Positions 11,360 through 22,429 are shown, numbered from the stretch's first letter. The stretch: 64,000 nt of DNA from Sialis fuliginosa (GCA_961205875.1 OY540810.1:29202001-29266000), one strand, 5' to 3'. Numbers and translations: made by a program. The notes: generated from the sequence alone by a model not told the origin.

Positions 11360-12627
11360 TTTAATATAAAACTTTATATGTAGTAGGTATTAAAAATATA
11401 TTTGTCATATAGTTAATCGTTTGTTTTAAAAATGTGATTAAAGTTTATGATTAACGTTAATCATTAACCCAGAATTATTCTTATTAACTTGGGACACTAA
11501 GTAGAGCCGTATATTTTAACATTATTATTTAAATTGTAAAAAAAATAAAATTTAATTTCGACTTCCGTTAATATCGATATCCGTCATCTTACATAAGAGT
11601 TTTCATTTCAGGACCGATGATATTTGCTTTCCAACGTTTTTCCAACATACAATACTATAGTTGTGAAAGAATTACTACAATACTATTATAGCTTAATTTG
11701 TGATAATATTTATATAAGTTATAAAATAAAATAACAAATATTATAATATTACATGACGGTTACTCTCATTCCAAATTTAATCATGTAGAAAATATATCTA
11801 GCAAATCGCGATCGATTTCGAGTTAAAAATAACATAAAATCATATAATTTTATCTCATAATACAGGTAAGAGCTATTATTAGAAAATTGCATAAGTAGGT
11901 ATGTTCTGAAGGTTGCAACATTTATGTCAATCTTTTCACAAATTATCTAATACTTCTAATACGGAATTAATGAATAAGAAGGGTAACTTTGTTATGCTGT
12001 AATTACATCATTCACAAGCCAAAGTGTTTAATGTCAATCGATTTTGTTGATTAGTATAATAAGAATTCATATATTATGCTTTACCTCACAATTATAATTT
12101 TTTTGAATAGCACATTGTATATTTTATTTTAATTAGTATTTTTTATTCTCTTTATTACATACAAAAATATATAGTTACACAGTAAACATTTCGAGAAAAA
12201 TTATGTTTACAATTGGATTAATTTTTTTTACATATTGCAAGATATATTGAATTAATAAACTAACATAAATTAAATATAAAGAAAAAATATTTTCGATTTT
12301 TTTAAAATGTAATCAAAGATGTTTCATTTTGCAATGATTCGGTATAAGTTTAGACTTTCTGGGCATTCTGTATATTTGATATGCTACATACAAATATATT
12401 TTTAAACATGAGTTAATTATCAGTTTGTGATAGTATCATATCCGTTGTATTTTTAAATGTATCAGATTCTATGTTTTGATTGTAATTTCTAAGAACAATG
12501 ACATCAGCATGTGCATATTTTGTTATTCAAATTGTCATTATTTGTTGCAACGGGAAATAATAATGACGTATTAGATTGTTATGATTGGGTAGATATTATT
12601 TTTATCATTGTTTTATATTTAGAAATT
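11360..12627. other. AT-rich DNA, nothing recognised
   Basis: AT-rich filler. No open frame, RNA fold or repeat family recognised. Confidence 0.5.
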
Positions 12628-13083
12628 AGGTACTGGCACCTCTTGGCCCCTTTAAGAGAAAGTTATAGTTTTTTTTTTGGGATTGATGGGCTTCTTTTTT
12701 GCAATTCTCTCGAACTCATTTATAAAATTTATTTAATTATTAGTTCGCAAATATATTTTTTTTAATTATAGCATTTTCTTGTGGGCACCTAGTGATGGAC
12801 ACTTGCTAATGTTTAAAAAAAATGATAAGCACTACAACACAAAAGTTATAAAATAAAGAATTCATAAATAGATTACACAAATAATTACTTTAAATGTCCA
12901 CCATATTGACACCCATTGGCCGATTGACATCAAATTTAGCTGTTTATAGTTAAGTGCCCATAGATTATGATTGAGTTATGGCAGTAATCAAATATCAACA
13001 AATATTTCTAATTTAGTATATTTAATTAAACAAGAATCTAACTCTGGGGTATGAAGTATGATCAAAGATTGGTGCCAGTACCT
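12628..13083 (+). mobile_element. Family A MITE, diverged copy 2
   Basis: Begins AGGTACTGGCACCTC and ends GGTGCCAGTACCT followed by TATA, about 456 bp. Internal blocks (GGGCTTCTTTTTTGCAATTC, GATGGACACTTGCTAATG, GTCCACCATATTGACACC, ATATCAACAAATATTTCT) match the other A copies with many substitutions. It appears to be an older insertion. The left flank reads TT where TA is expected. Confidence 0.75.
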
Positions 13084-13927
13084 TATATTATAAATTATGA
13101 AATATAAATTTTGAAGAAAATTGTAGTCGCTAATATAATTTATAGTTTTATTAAATACTAAAGTTAAAAATATATCACATAATAATATAAATGAAATATT
13201 AAAATAAAGGAGAATCATAATTTTTAAACGTCGTTTTGTGTTTAAAATATGCTTGAAAGTTGTTGCCAATAGAATCAACACACAAAATAAAATCAATTTT
13301 TATGATTTTCAAGGTCGGAATCCCCTTAAAAATATCTTAATCAATCAGTTAGAGCAGTGTTTACCAAAGTTGAAATCACTACGTACCCCTTTTGAGATTT
13401 ACCGGTGTATCCCCGGGCGTATCCTTAGAGGCGGGTTAGGGGGAGATTTTTGAAAAAAATGCATTACAAATCGTAATTTTAAAACTGTAAAAAATCAAAA
13501 AATCTCAATTATGCCGTGTACCCCTTGAATCACTTTAGCGTACCATACTTTGATAAACACTGAGCTAGAGGTCCGTAATTAATATTATAATATAATTTAT
13601 ATTTACATATTAAATAGTTTCTGATTTTGACATTGGCCTTTACTGGATTAAATTGCGTAACTCAATGATTTCCTGGTTTTCATTCTAAAGTAAGATATTT
13701 AATATATTTTATTTAGGATACCATGGCCGATTGCATCACATTCTAAGATCTTAGTATTAAACTAGAACGTACGATGCATGTTTTAGTTACATTATAGTGG
13801 TTCTTTTAAAGATAATCTTATAATATGGTTCTCCTTATTGGAAAATTAGGAAGTATATTAAAATAAATAAAAATACGAATGTACCTATATATTACTCATG
13901 TATGTAAATGTAGGTATATAAATAAAA
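13084..13927. other. Unclassified intergenic DNA
   Basis: No gene recognised. A segment at about 13340-13560 (CAGTGTTTACCAAAG, GTATCCCCGGGCG, TGATAAACACTG) has an inverted CAGTGTTTA/TAAACACTG pair and may be a short CAG...CTG-ended (hAT-like) MITE remnant. This is weakly supported. Confidence 0.35.
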
Positions 13928-14466
13928 CGGCCAAATGCGTGTTGGGCATGCATATGATAGGGTTCCGTAGTCATTACAATTTGTAAAAAAAGAATTAATT
14001 CAAAATTTTTCATAAACTATTTTTGCTACAGTATTCGATATAATTTTCATTGAAAGTACGAATTACAAGCTACATTTTTGATTTTTTTCAGATTTTTTGA
14101 ATTTATTAGTTTAGCAATTAGAGGGGGGGGGTGCACTCTGATAACGACATTTGAAAGAAAATAATTCGCGACTGAAGGATTAAAATTAAAAAGCCATAAA
14201 ACATTTTTTGTTGCATTTTAGGGAGCCTATCTAAAGACACCCCACTTAATGGATTAAGTAAAAAAAATATTTTGAATATAGTTTTCAGTCTATGGAAAGA
14301 GGGTCCAAAAAATTTGTTTTTTTTCAAAAATCTCATCATTTCTGTTTTTGGGTTATCAATAATAATATAGTATACCAAATTTCATCTTAATTGATATAAA
14401 AGAGACAGACGGACGGACGAATAGAACGAAACTATAAGGGTTCTTAGTTATCTATGGAACCCTAAA
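13928..14466 (+). repeat. Family E (GGGTTCCGTAG) repeat, copy 1
   Basis: Starts AAAACGGCCAAATGCGTGTT, then GGGCATGC and GGGTTCCGTAGTCATTAC, and ends near GACGGACGGACG and GGAACCCTAAAAT. The middle shows one copy of the block TGGATTAAG/CCCCACTT and CTATGGAAAGAGGG, which is tandemly repeated in the copy at 27062-28046. This widespread arthropod repeat is common in Lepidoptera. Its GGGTTCC...GGAACCC ends are inverted. Superfamily not determined. The 86-codon minus-strand frame inside is a shadow of the repeat. Confidence 0.7.
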
Positions 14467-15144
14467 ATCTTGCTTAAAAAATTGTGGAGATAGTTGTTTT
14501 ATTTAATTTAATTTGTTATTTTTTTATGAATAGATTTGTATCACTTTTATTTTTGTAACAATAAATTAATGAATTTATTAAAGTACAATTAATATAATAT
14601 TAAATAAACTTTTATCTTGCTTTTTTGTATGACGCAAGGAATAGCATAGATTCTTTTATCTACAGTAAATTACAAAATATGAAACGTATTTTTTATATAT
14701 TTTCGTAACTTGTGTGGAGTTATGTTTACTAAACACAGGGGTTGTTTGCAATAATATTGTAATGATGACGTACATAGTTTTCTGATGTAGGTACGTATGT
14801 GTAGTATATGTTGTAGTGTGTATAGATTTCAGATGTTTGGGTTGGTTAAGGTAGAATTATGAGGTTTTCAAAATATTTATTAGATTGAGAATTATGTACT
14901 ATATGTCACTTCAAAGAAAAATTAAACAATTTGAGTTAGGATATGTGAGTTTAATATCTTGATGTTTTACAGGTTCTACTTTCTCAGAAATTTAAATTTT
15001 GGATACATCAAATCAAACAAAAATGAAATTATTACAATATTCTTGTAATATTACTTTATGAATAGTGCCCGATTTAACCAACGATAAATATTTAATCTTT
15101 AGAGATAAATTGAATAGGAAATTTAGAAAAAGACGTTGCCTTTT
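14467..15144. other. AT-rich DNA, nothing recognised
   Basis: No recognised repeat, open frame or RNA. Confidence 0.5.
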
Positions 15145-15182
15145 TGGAAGGCAATTCTGTATATATACAGAATTGCCTTCCA
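15145..15182. repeat. Perfect 38-bp palindrome
   Basis: TGGAAGGCAATTCTGTATA is followed immediately by its exact reverse complement, so the 38 bases can form a 19-bp stem with no loop or a cruciform. It abuts the larger palindromic MITE at 15181. It may be a small insertion within the end of that element. Confidence 0.9.
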
Positions 15183-15414
15183 TTTTCACACTGAAAGAAA
15201 TATCGATCATTAATATTATGAAACGCATTCAACAACCATGAATTCATAGTAATAATGAAGAAAAGCTTCATATTAAAGTAAAAATTCATTAAAAGTAAAA
15301 AAGTAATGAATTTTTACTTTAATATACATTATTTCTTCATTATTACTTTGAATTCATGGTTGTTGAATGGGTTTCATAATATGAATGAACGATATTTCAT
15401 TCAGTGCACATTTT
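15181..15414. mobile_element. Palindromic MITE (about 234 bp)
   Basis: Arms 15181-15292 and 15304-15414 are inverted copies sharing CAACAACCATGAATTCA, AGTAATAATGAAGAAA and ATTAAAGTAAAAATTCATTA, with about a dozen-base spacer. The whole element would fold into a long hairpin. No coding capacity. No clear target duplication could be assigned. Confidence 0.8.
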
Positions 15415-15837
15415 GTTCGGTTCGGGCAAATAAAAATGTTTTTTTCTCTCTTATTTTAGTTAAGTTTGATTAAGAAGAGGTATCATTACTTACAAAATTT
15501 TGTACTTATGTAAAAGAACATTGCCAAAAAATATATTTAAATATAAATATATAAAAAAGATAATTAAGGATATTTATTTATAGGTACTTGGTACATTTCT
15601 AAATACAAGTCGGTACAATTACTTTTTAATAAATTTATTTAAGTACTAGTAAGTGTGTATCATAAAGTGTTTAAGTACATGCACATAAAAAATTCATGGT
15701 CACATCTCCCTTTAAACTGAATAATTTTGTTAATATTAGATTGGTATTTCATCCTAATTGACCTCTGTAAGTTGGCATTTATTAAGGAGTTTTTTTTAGT
15801 TCCTGTATACCACTTTAATTATAAAAAAAGTAAAAGA
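15415..15837. other. AT-rich DNA, nothing recognised
   Basis: No recognised feature. Confidence 0.5.
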
Positions 15838-15880
15838 GTAAACCTTGCTCTTATAGCGGCCATAACTGGTGCCAGTAACT
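15838..15880 (-). repeat. Isolated left terminus of family A, inverted
   Basis: The 43 bases AAACCTTGCTCTTATAGCGG through GTGCCAGTAACTTA are the reverse complement of the first about 45 bp of family A, which begins again at 16312 in the opposite orientation. The two ends face outward around a spacer of about 430 bp that holds a TG microsatellite at 15941-15965. This is either the relic of a truncated A copy or a composite with two left ends. Confidence 0.7.
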
Positions 15881-15940
15881 TATCTATGTACATATACATT
15901 AACTGAAGGTGCCAGAATCTTGCTGCTCTACAATTGTGTA

Positions 15941-15965
15941 TGTGTGTGTGTGTGTGTGTGTGTGT
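15941..15965. repeat. (TG)12 microsatellite
   Basis: Uninterrupted TG dinucleotide run of about 25 bases between two inverted family A ends. Confidence 0.9.
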
Positions 15966-17270
15966 CGTGTATATAAACATTTAGATTACGGAAGGAGCAA
16001 CAAGTGTCCGGGAATCATCTCCCCGCTACTGTATAAAACATAAACACGAAACACTTGGTAACTACCAGCGATTACAGTACAAATTTGCATACATGCAATA
16101 AAATAACTTTTAACTTGCAAAAACTGGGTAAATAAGCTCAATAATTTATGCAATATGTATATAAATACGAGATTCTTGATTTCTGGGTGCAAGATTCTTG
16201 ATTTTCTGTTGGTCAGTTTGATTAACGTTTCGTTGCACATTAGAGCGGATATATTTTTAGATCTCTGTAAAAAGTGTTTTGAATATATCCGCTGCAAAGT
16301 ATTAAGAAGTAAGGTACTGGCACCAGTTATGGCCGTTATAAGAGCAAGGTTTACTGTTTTTGTGATTGGCGGTTTTTTTTTTGTAATTCTCATGAACTCA
16401 TGTTACTAATAAAACAAGTAACTCTTTATTTAATTAATTTAATTACCAAAGTCCGCAAATATAGTTTTTTTTTTTAAATTATAGCCTTTTATTTTGTATT
16501 GCTTTTTTTCCAGTAATGGATAAATTAAAACCAGTAATAAGTACGTTGGATGGACACTTGCTAATGATAAGTACTACGATTCAAAAGATATAAAAGAAGG
16601 AATCGTCAAGTTTGAAACAATGTAAATCAGTTGCTATGATAATATAATAATTAATAAATAAATTATGAGTCATTCCATTTATAATCATCAAATTTATTAA
16701 AATATAGAAGTTGCACCATTTTTAATTTTGATGAAAGTTTAATCAGTTGTTATTATACTTATTAGATAGCAGAAACTGTACTTAGAAAAATTTTAATGGC
16801 CATAGTTCGGGGGTGGTGACCGTTTTACCCTCTTAAGATATGAAGATTTTGTCGATTTTCAACGTTTTTTCAACTCGCTATAGCACGCGTTCTAATAAAG
16901 CAATTACAACGAGCTTAATGTCATTTGAAAGACTAAAGAATCTAGTTTTAATTGATCTAGCACTATTTAAAGTTTAAATTATTTTTTTTGTAGATAGAGG
17001 CTTTTCAAATTTATTAATAAAATTGTCATTTTTTCTATTTTTCAAAATTTATTGTGGCTCTAAGGTTAAACTGAGAAAGCTATAATTATGTGTAAGTTAT
17101 GTTCATTTATAGTACTCAGTACCCACAAAAAATCAGCTTGATTGATGCACATCTTTTATTAAAAAAATTTAGTTAAATATCGCAAAAATCACGAAAACAC
17201 CAAAATCAGCTGTTTTCGAAGCAAAAAAAAGTTATGTGGGGGACGAGATAAAATTCTGAATTTTTTTTTT

Positions 17271-17804
17271 ACAAATGCTCTAAATAGTTATCTTCGAAGG
17301 CCTTATAGATTCGTTTTGTTATTTTCATTTTTATAGCAACCAGAATTTTTTTTTAAATTTAAAAAAATACGAAAACTTCAAAAACGGTTATTTTTAAACA
17401 TAATACAAAAATATGTTGGGCACGAGATAGAATTCTGAATTTTTTTTTACAAATGCTCTAAATAGTTATCTTTGAAGGTCTTAATGATTCGTTTTGTTAT
17501 TTTCATTTTTATAGCAACCAGAATTTTTTTTTTTAATTTAAAAAAATACGAAAACTTCAAAAACGGTTATTTTTTAAACAATACAAAAATATGTTGGGCA
17601 CTAGATAGAATTCTGAATTTTTTTTTACAAATGCTCTAAATAGTTATCTTTGAAGGAATTAATGATTCGTTTTGTTATTTTCATTTTTATAGCAACCAGA
17701 AATTTTTATTTAAATTTTAAAAAATACGAAAACTTCAAAAACGGCTATTTTTTAAACAATACAAAAATATGTTGGGCACGAGATAGAATTCTGATTTTTT
17801 TTTT
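17271..17804 (+). repeat. 178-bp tandem unit x3 in foldback left arm
   Basis: Each unit starts ACAAATGCTCTAAATAGTTA, continues TTCATTTTTATAGCAACCAG, then AAAACTTCAAAAACGG and ATGTTGGGCACGAGATAG. Starts at 17271, 17449 and 17627 are exactly 178 bp apart. The mirrored right arm has two units (about 18483-18659 and 18660-18835). Unequal unit number is expected after unequal exchange or replication slippage in one arm. Confidence 0.9.
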
Positions 17805-18297
17805 ATAATTGCTTTAAGTAATTAACTTTAAAGGCCAATTGGCTTTTTCTTGTTATTTTCATTTTTCTAGTCACCAGACTTTTTTTAAATCCTTAAAAGT
17901 GTAAAAACTCAGATATTGTACTAATCAATACTAAAGAGAATCTAAATTAACAAATCTTACACTTAATAATAGTATTTACTACTTCGGATTGAGTTTGATA
18001 TTTTTTCAACTTTTTTATCAATTTCATTTTTTTTCTTTGATAGGTAAAGGTAGTTTTTTAATTACAACAGGAGATTCATTCAAAACAGCACAAACTTGGT
18101 TGATTTTTCAAATACAGGGTTCAAATATTTCATCCCTAATATAGTAAATAATGAATTTTTTGGACATCACGACAATATTCATAATGAAAAGAAATATTTA
18201 TAAAAAACATATAATATTAAACATTTCACAGAAGAATAATAAGTATACTTCAAAATCAATTTAACAATTAATTTATTTGTATGCTTTAACATCATAA

Positions 18298-18300
<3 letters not shown>

Positions 18301-18329
<29 letters not shown>

Positions 18330-18330
18330 T
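18301..18330. repeat. (TAA)10 microsatellite in foldback loop
   Basis: Uninterrupted TAA/ATA trinucleotide run in the single-stranded loop region between the arms. Confidence 0.9.
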
Positions 18331-20090
18331 AACACATAATTTTTTTTTGTTTATTTTCGAAAATACATGATTTTGGAGATTTTACACTTTTAAGGATTTA
18401 AAAAAAATCTGGCGACTAGAAAAATGAAAATAACAAGAAAAAGCCATTTGACCATTAAAGTTAATTACTTAAAGCAATTATAAAAAAAATTTAAAAATTC
18501 TATCTCGTGCCCAACATATTTTTGTATTGTTTAAAAAATAGCCGTTTTTGAAGTTTTCGTATTTTTTTAAATTTAAAAAAAAAATTCTGGTTGCTATAAA
18601 AATGAAAATAACAAAACGAATCTATAAGGCCTTCAAAGATAACTATTTAGAGCATTTGTAAAAAAAAATTCAGAATTCTATCTCGTGCCCAACATATTTT
18701 TGTATTGTTTAAAAAATAGCTGTTTTTGAAGTTTTCGTATTTTTTTAAATTTAAAAAAAATTCTGGTTGCTATAAAAATGAAAATAACAAAACGAATCTA
18801 TAAGGCCTTCAAAGATAACTATTTAGAGCATTTGTAAAAAAAAATTCAGAATTTTATCTCGTCCCCCACATAACTTTTTTTTGCTTCGAAAACAGCTGAT
18901 TTTGGTGTTTTCGTGATTTTTGCGATATTTAACTAAATTTTTTTAATAAAAGATGTGCATCAATCAAGCTGATTTTTTGTGGGTACTGAGTACTATAAAT
19001 GAACATAAATTACACATAATTATAGCTTTCTCAGTTTAACCTTAGAGCCACAATAAATTTCGAAAAATAGAAAAAATGACAATTTTATTAATAAATTTGA
19101 AAAGCCTCTATCTACAAAAAAAATAATTTAAACTTTAAATTGTGCTAGATCAATTAAAACTAGATTCTTTAGTCTTTCAAATGACATTAAGCTCGTTGTA
19201 ATTGCTTTATTAGAACGCGTGCTATAGCGAGTTGAAAAAACGTTGAAAATCGACGAAATCTTCATATCTTAAGAGGGTAAAATGGTCACCACCCCCGAAC
19301 TATGGCCATTAAAATTTTTCTAAGTACAGTTTCTGCTATCTAATAAGTATAATAACAACTGATTAAACTTTCATCAAAATTAAAAATGGTGCAACTTCAG
19401 CACCTTGATGATTTTATATGGAATGACCCTTATACTAATAATTAGTTTAAATGTCCACCATTTTGACACCTATTGGTCGATTGTCGTCAAATCACGCTGT
19501 AAGACAGTTAAATGTATATAGATTAATACATATTCAGAAATGGTAGTAATCAAATATCAACAAATATTTCTTATTCAGTATATTTAATTAAAAAATAGTC
19601 ATTACTGGTGTAATATCGAAGACTTGGGCCAGTACGTTATTTTAAAACTTGAGCTTTACTGTATATTTAATTTTTGTGAAAATTATGTACGTCATAGATT
19701 TTGATTTTTACACGCATAAAAAATTTACCTAAAGCAAGAGAAAATATTATTTCAAACAGAATTTATTGTTTTCGTCCGACTTTATTTTTTTAAATGAAAC
19801 AATAATATAGTTGGATTAAGAGTAGGTATATTCTTATATAAAGGAAATATTGTTTTCGATTTATATAAAACAAGGATTCTCTTGAACCAAGGCATATTTT
19901 TAAACATTTTTTGATGAAATTTAGAAAATAAGTTCTTCAAATTATGTGCTATAGATTCCCAATCATTTTTTTTCTACAAAATACTTGCGTCACAATATTG
20001 ACAATTAATTTAAATTTTATAGTTATTTACAATATTTTAGACCTTAAATGTATTGTTATAAAATGCCAGTTCTTTACAACTATTTAATTA

Positions 20091-20150
20091 TGACGTCAAG
20101 TATTTGTTTATTAGGGATTACGTACCTACACTATTTTTTTATTGACGTCA
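20091..20150. promoter_or_regulatory. Pair of perfect TGACGTCA (CRE/ATF) sites
   Basis: TGACGTCA occurs at 20091-20098 and again at 20143-20150, 52 bp apart, in sequence that is otherwise AT-rich and not part of a recognised repeat. The octamer is the CREB/ATF consensus. No nearby gene was recognised, so function is uncertain. Confidence 0.3.
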
Positions 20151-20224
20151 CTCAATATATTTTTGTTTTTCTAGTTTATTCATCGTACTACTGGAAAAAC
20201 TGAGAAACTGTGGTTTTTTAGTCA

Positions 20225-20393
20225 CTTAAACTAAAAATATTCACCTTAACCACAATAAAACAATGTCACTCGACACGTGTTTCGACTTCACAAGAAATCC
20301 TCATCAGGAGCTTGACAAGTCCAGACTGGCAGTCGAAGCACGTGTCGAGTGACATTGTTTTATTGTGGTTAAGGTGTATATTTTTAGTTTAAG
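20225..20393 (-). mobile_element. Palindromic hammerhead-bearing repeat, copy 1 (Penelope/retrozyme-like)
   Basis: Arms 20225-20287 and 20331-20393 are 63-bp inverted repeats with only about two mismatches, sharing AACCACAATAAAACAATGTC and ACTCGACACGTG. The 43-bp centre plus left arm, read on the minus strand, contains a complete hammerhead ribozyme core (see next feature). The second copy at 41806-41952 has the same layout. Penelope-like elements and retrozymes are known to carry such minimal hammerheads in their terminal repeats. No reverse transcriptase is present nearby, so this is a non-autonomous or terminal fragment. Confidence 0.7.
20264..20317 (-). ncRNA. Type I hammerhead ribozyme candidate, copy 1
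   Basis: The minus-strand RNA of 54 nt reads stem I 5' strand UGUCAAGCUC, core CUGAUGA, one G, stem II GAUUUC-UUGU-GAAGUC (6 bp, one U-G), core GAA, stem III ACAC/GUGU, cleavage base C, and stem I 3' strand GAGUGACA. Stem I pairs GAG/CUC, one U-G, an AA bulge, and GACA/UGUC. All conserved core bases (CUGAUGA, GAAA, GUC triplet) are present. Stem III is a self-complementary ACACGUGU without a loop, typical of minimal Penelope or retrozyme hammerheads that cleave better as dimers. The extra G between CUGAUGA and stem II departs from the textbook fold and may weaken activity. Confidence 0.7.
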
Positions 20394-20414
20394 CGTTTAT
20401 TCATCGTGTTTTAT

Positions 20415-21161
20415 AATAAACTAGCGGACTCGCCCCGGCTTCACACGAGAATTACTATTTCACCCCCTGTCACGTATGGAGGGTTGTAATTAGTTTTATT
20501 AGATCCGGTGGGAAAAATATCACAGGGGTGGAGATTTTAGTAGAGAAAACAATCCCCTATCTCGCATAGAAGCCGATATATTTACGATTTTTTTTACTTG
20601 ATTCACTATTATCGGCACTGCTTATTCCTTATGTTACCTAACCTAACAAAATATTTACGAAAACCTGGCCAGAGAACATATTTATGAATTCAAAAACCAC
20701 GCAAATCGGATAAGTGGTTCTCGAGTGATAAACACCCTAACGGATAAACAGACAGACAGAGAGACGTTGCGTTTTATAATATACTAACGGACTCGTCACG
20801 ACTCTGTCCTGTATGGAGGGTTGTAATTATTTTTAATTAGATCCGGCGGGAAAAAATACTACGGGAGTGGGGAAAACAACCTCCTATCTCGCATAAGAGC
20901 CGAAATATTTACGATTTTTCCGACTTGATTTACTATTATCGTCACTGCTTATTCCTTGTTACCTAACGTAACAAAATATTTACTAAAACCTGGCCAGAGA
21001 ATATATCTATGAATTAAAAAAATAACACGTAATTCGAATAAGTGGTTCTCGAGTGATAAGCGCCCTAACGGACAGACAGACAGATAAACGTTGCGTTTTT
21101 AATATATATATATAGCGCCCTAACGGACAGACAGACAGATAAACGTTGCGTTTTTAATAGA
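20415..21161 (+). repeat. Tandem interspersed repeat: two about 355-bp units plus a short third piece
   Basis: Unit 1 (about 20415-20773) has ACTAGCGGACTCGCCCCGGC, GGGTTGTAATTAG, GATCCGGTGGGAAAAATA and GACAGACAGAGAGACGTTGC. Unit 2 (about 20774-21109) repeats these blocks as ACTAACGGACTCG, GATCCGGCGGGAAAAAATA and GACAGACAGATAAACGTTGC. A third fragment at 21110-21161 repeats only the last about 50 bp. The wording (GACTCGCCCCGGCTTCACACG, TGGTTCTCGAGTGATAA) is that of common insect non-LTR/SINE 3' regions. No coding frame. Confidence 0.75.
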
Positions 21162-21289
21162 AATTTTAAATAGAATAGATAAATATTTGGTTTATTTGTT
21201 ATTTTAATAAACATTCATTCGAGACATTCAATCATATTTTGGAATTTTTAATTACTCCTCATTATTTATTAAATTGGAAATTACGTCCA

Positions 21290-21610
21290 CTATTTAAAAA
21301 AAATAGCATCACCACCTTCCTAGATGACGTCACAGGCTACATGTGTAGTTGCGGTCTGACATCCGCGTATGTAATTGACAAGTCTACGTCAACCATGTAT
21401 GCATTCTATTTGAATACACGCGCGCGAGTATGTGTATCTACGTTGCGACGTTATACTGAATGCATCGTGTGGGACTAATTCACATGTCCTTACTCCACGT
21501 GTGCAGCCGCCCCCTATCCGCTGTACCCCGGCCACACGTTGAGCGAAACGTAGTGGTTAGTGGTATCTATTTATGCAAATGTATGTACAGTCGCATGCAG
21601 AAGTGATCGT
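21290..21610. promoter_or_regulatory. GC-richer unique block with a CRE, possible promoter or exon
   Basis: This block has CpG-rich, non-repetitive sequence (for example ACACGCGCGCGAG, GTTGCGACGTTATAC, CAGCCGCCCCCTATCCGC). A perfect TGACGTCA lies at 21325-21332. A 79-codon plus-strand frame covers 21239-21478 but shows no family resemblance and starts in AT-rich DNA. The block may be a promoter, enhancer or non-coding exon. Confidence 0.3.
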
Positions 21611-22425
21611 CCAGTTTTCATTCAATTTCGCGTATCACAAATTTAGTAGATTATTGTAATATTTAAATCATTACTCCATGTACCAAACAAAGATAGATAT
21701 TTTGAAACTCATTTGCTAGATAAAGAAGTAATTTTCGTTTATAGTACTCATATATATTTGAGTGATTAAATTATTATGTAATCTATTGAAAATTGTATAT
21801 GTAAATTTTGTGGCAATACATATATTTAAATATGTTACAACTTGATATAAAATAAATGAAATGGACGTATATTTGTGTTTTTATTTAAAATAATGTAACT
21901 ATATAAGCTCCACCCTAGAAAAAGATAACCGATGATGTTTGTCTTAATATATCATATCTGTTGTAAGCGATTCTGACCTTTACGGTGGAAGGACGACTTC
22001 TGAAGTCCATAGTACGCAGTTGTTGAATGTGTAAAATAAAAGTGTTCATCTTTTGTAGACTAGTCTAATAGAAGACGAATAGCATTTCTTTACTGTTAAT
22101 ACTTACGTTTAAAGGTAGAAATGATCCCTTGAAAATTAATCGAAATTCTAAAATCAGGTTCCCTTACATGACCGGGAAAATTAGGTATTTGGAAAGGGTT
22201 TTATGTCGGTGTTAATTTTGAAACATAGACTACGTTTACACTGCCCTGTTATTCCGGTTTTACTGTAACCGATGTAGTAAAACCGGGTTTAAAAATGCAT
22301 GTAAATGCATTACACTCGACACAACTAATCAGGTTTAGTTATTCTATTCCTCTTGACCTACAAAAAATTATTTTATTTTATTTTTTTCGTTGATTTTGAG
22401 TACCTAAGTATTGTTTCGAAATTTG
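21611..22425. other. AT-rich DNA, nothing recognised
   Basis: No recognised feature. A GTAAAACCGG pair near 22250-22290 (GGTTTTACTGTAACCG, GTAGTAAAACCGGG) is a weak inverted repeat. Confidence 0.45.
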
Positions 22426-22429
22426 TGTG

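Larger units (their letters stand above)
16667..19429. mobile_element. 2.76-kb foldback element with about 1.1-1.2-kb inverted arms
   Basis: Left arm 16667-17907 and right arm 18381-19429 are long, high-identity inverted repeats. Ends are GAGTCATTCCAT and ATGGAATGACCC. The insertion duplicated TTAT (16663-16666 and 19430-19433), which can be checked against the empty site in family A at about 34447. Arms include a 178-bp tandem unit, three in the left arm (starts 17271, 17449, 17627) and two in the right. The loop of about 470 bp holds a TAA microsatellite and no coding frame. A 4-bp duplication excludes the TA- and 8-bp-duplicating superfamilies. The transposase source is unknown. Confidence 0.9.
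16312..19637 (+). mobile_element. Family A element, copy 3, split by a foldback element
   Basis: TA precedes AGGTACTGGCACCAGTTATG at 16312. The other end reads GGGCCAGTACGT at 19637 followed by TA. The internal order matches the uninterrupted copies at 34156 and 62796. The target AAATTATACTAA of those copies is split here at 16666/19430 by the 2.76-kb foldback element. Net length without the insertion and its duplicated TTAT is about 559 bp, as for the others. No coding capacity. Confidence 0.85.

Noticed and set aside
15986..16393. 135-codon minus-strand open frame
   Set aside because: Its start lies in a family A terminus and the same MRITKKKP start appears at another A copy (about 34238) with a different continuation. 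It runs through a microsatellite edge and has no domain features.
21239..21478. 79-codon plus-strand frame as a coding gene
   Set aside because: It starts in AT-rich filler, is unlike known families, and no splice signals support it. The GC-richer block is kept only as a possible regulatory region.
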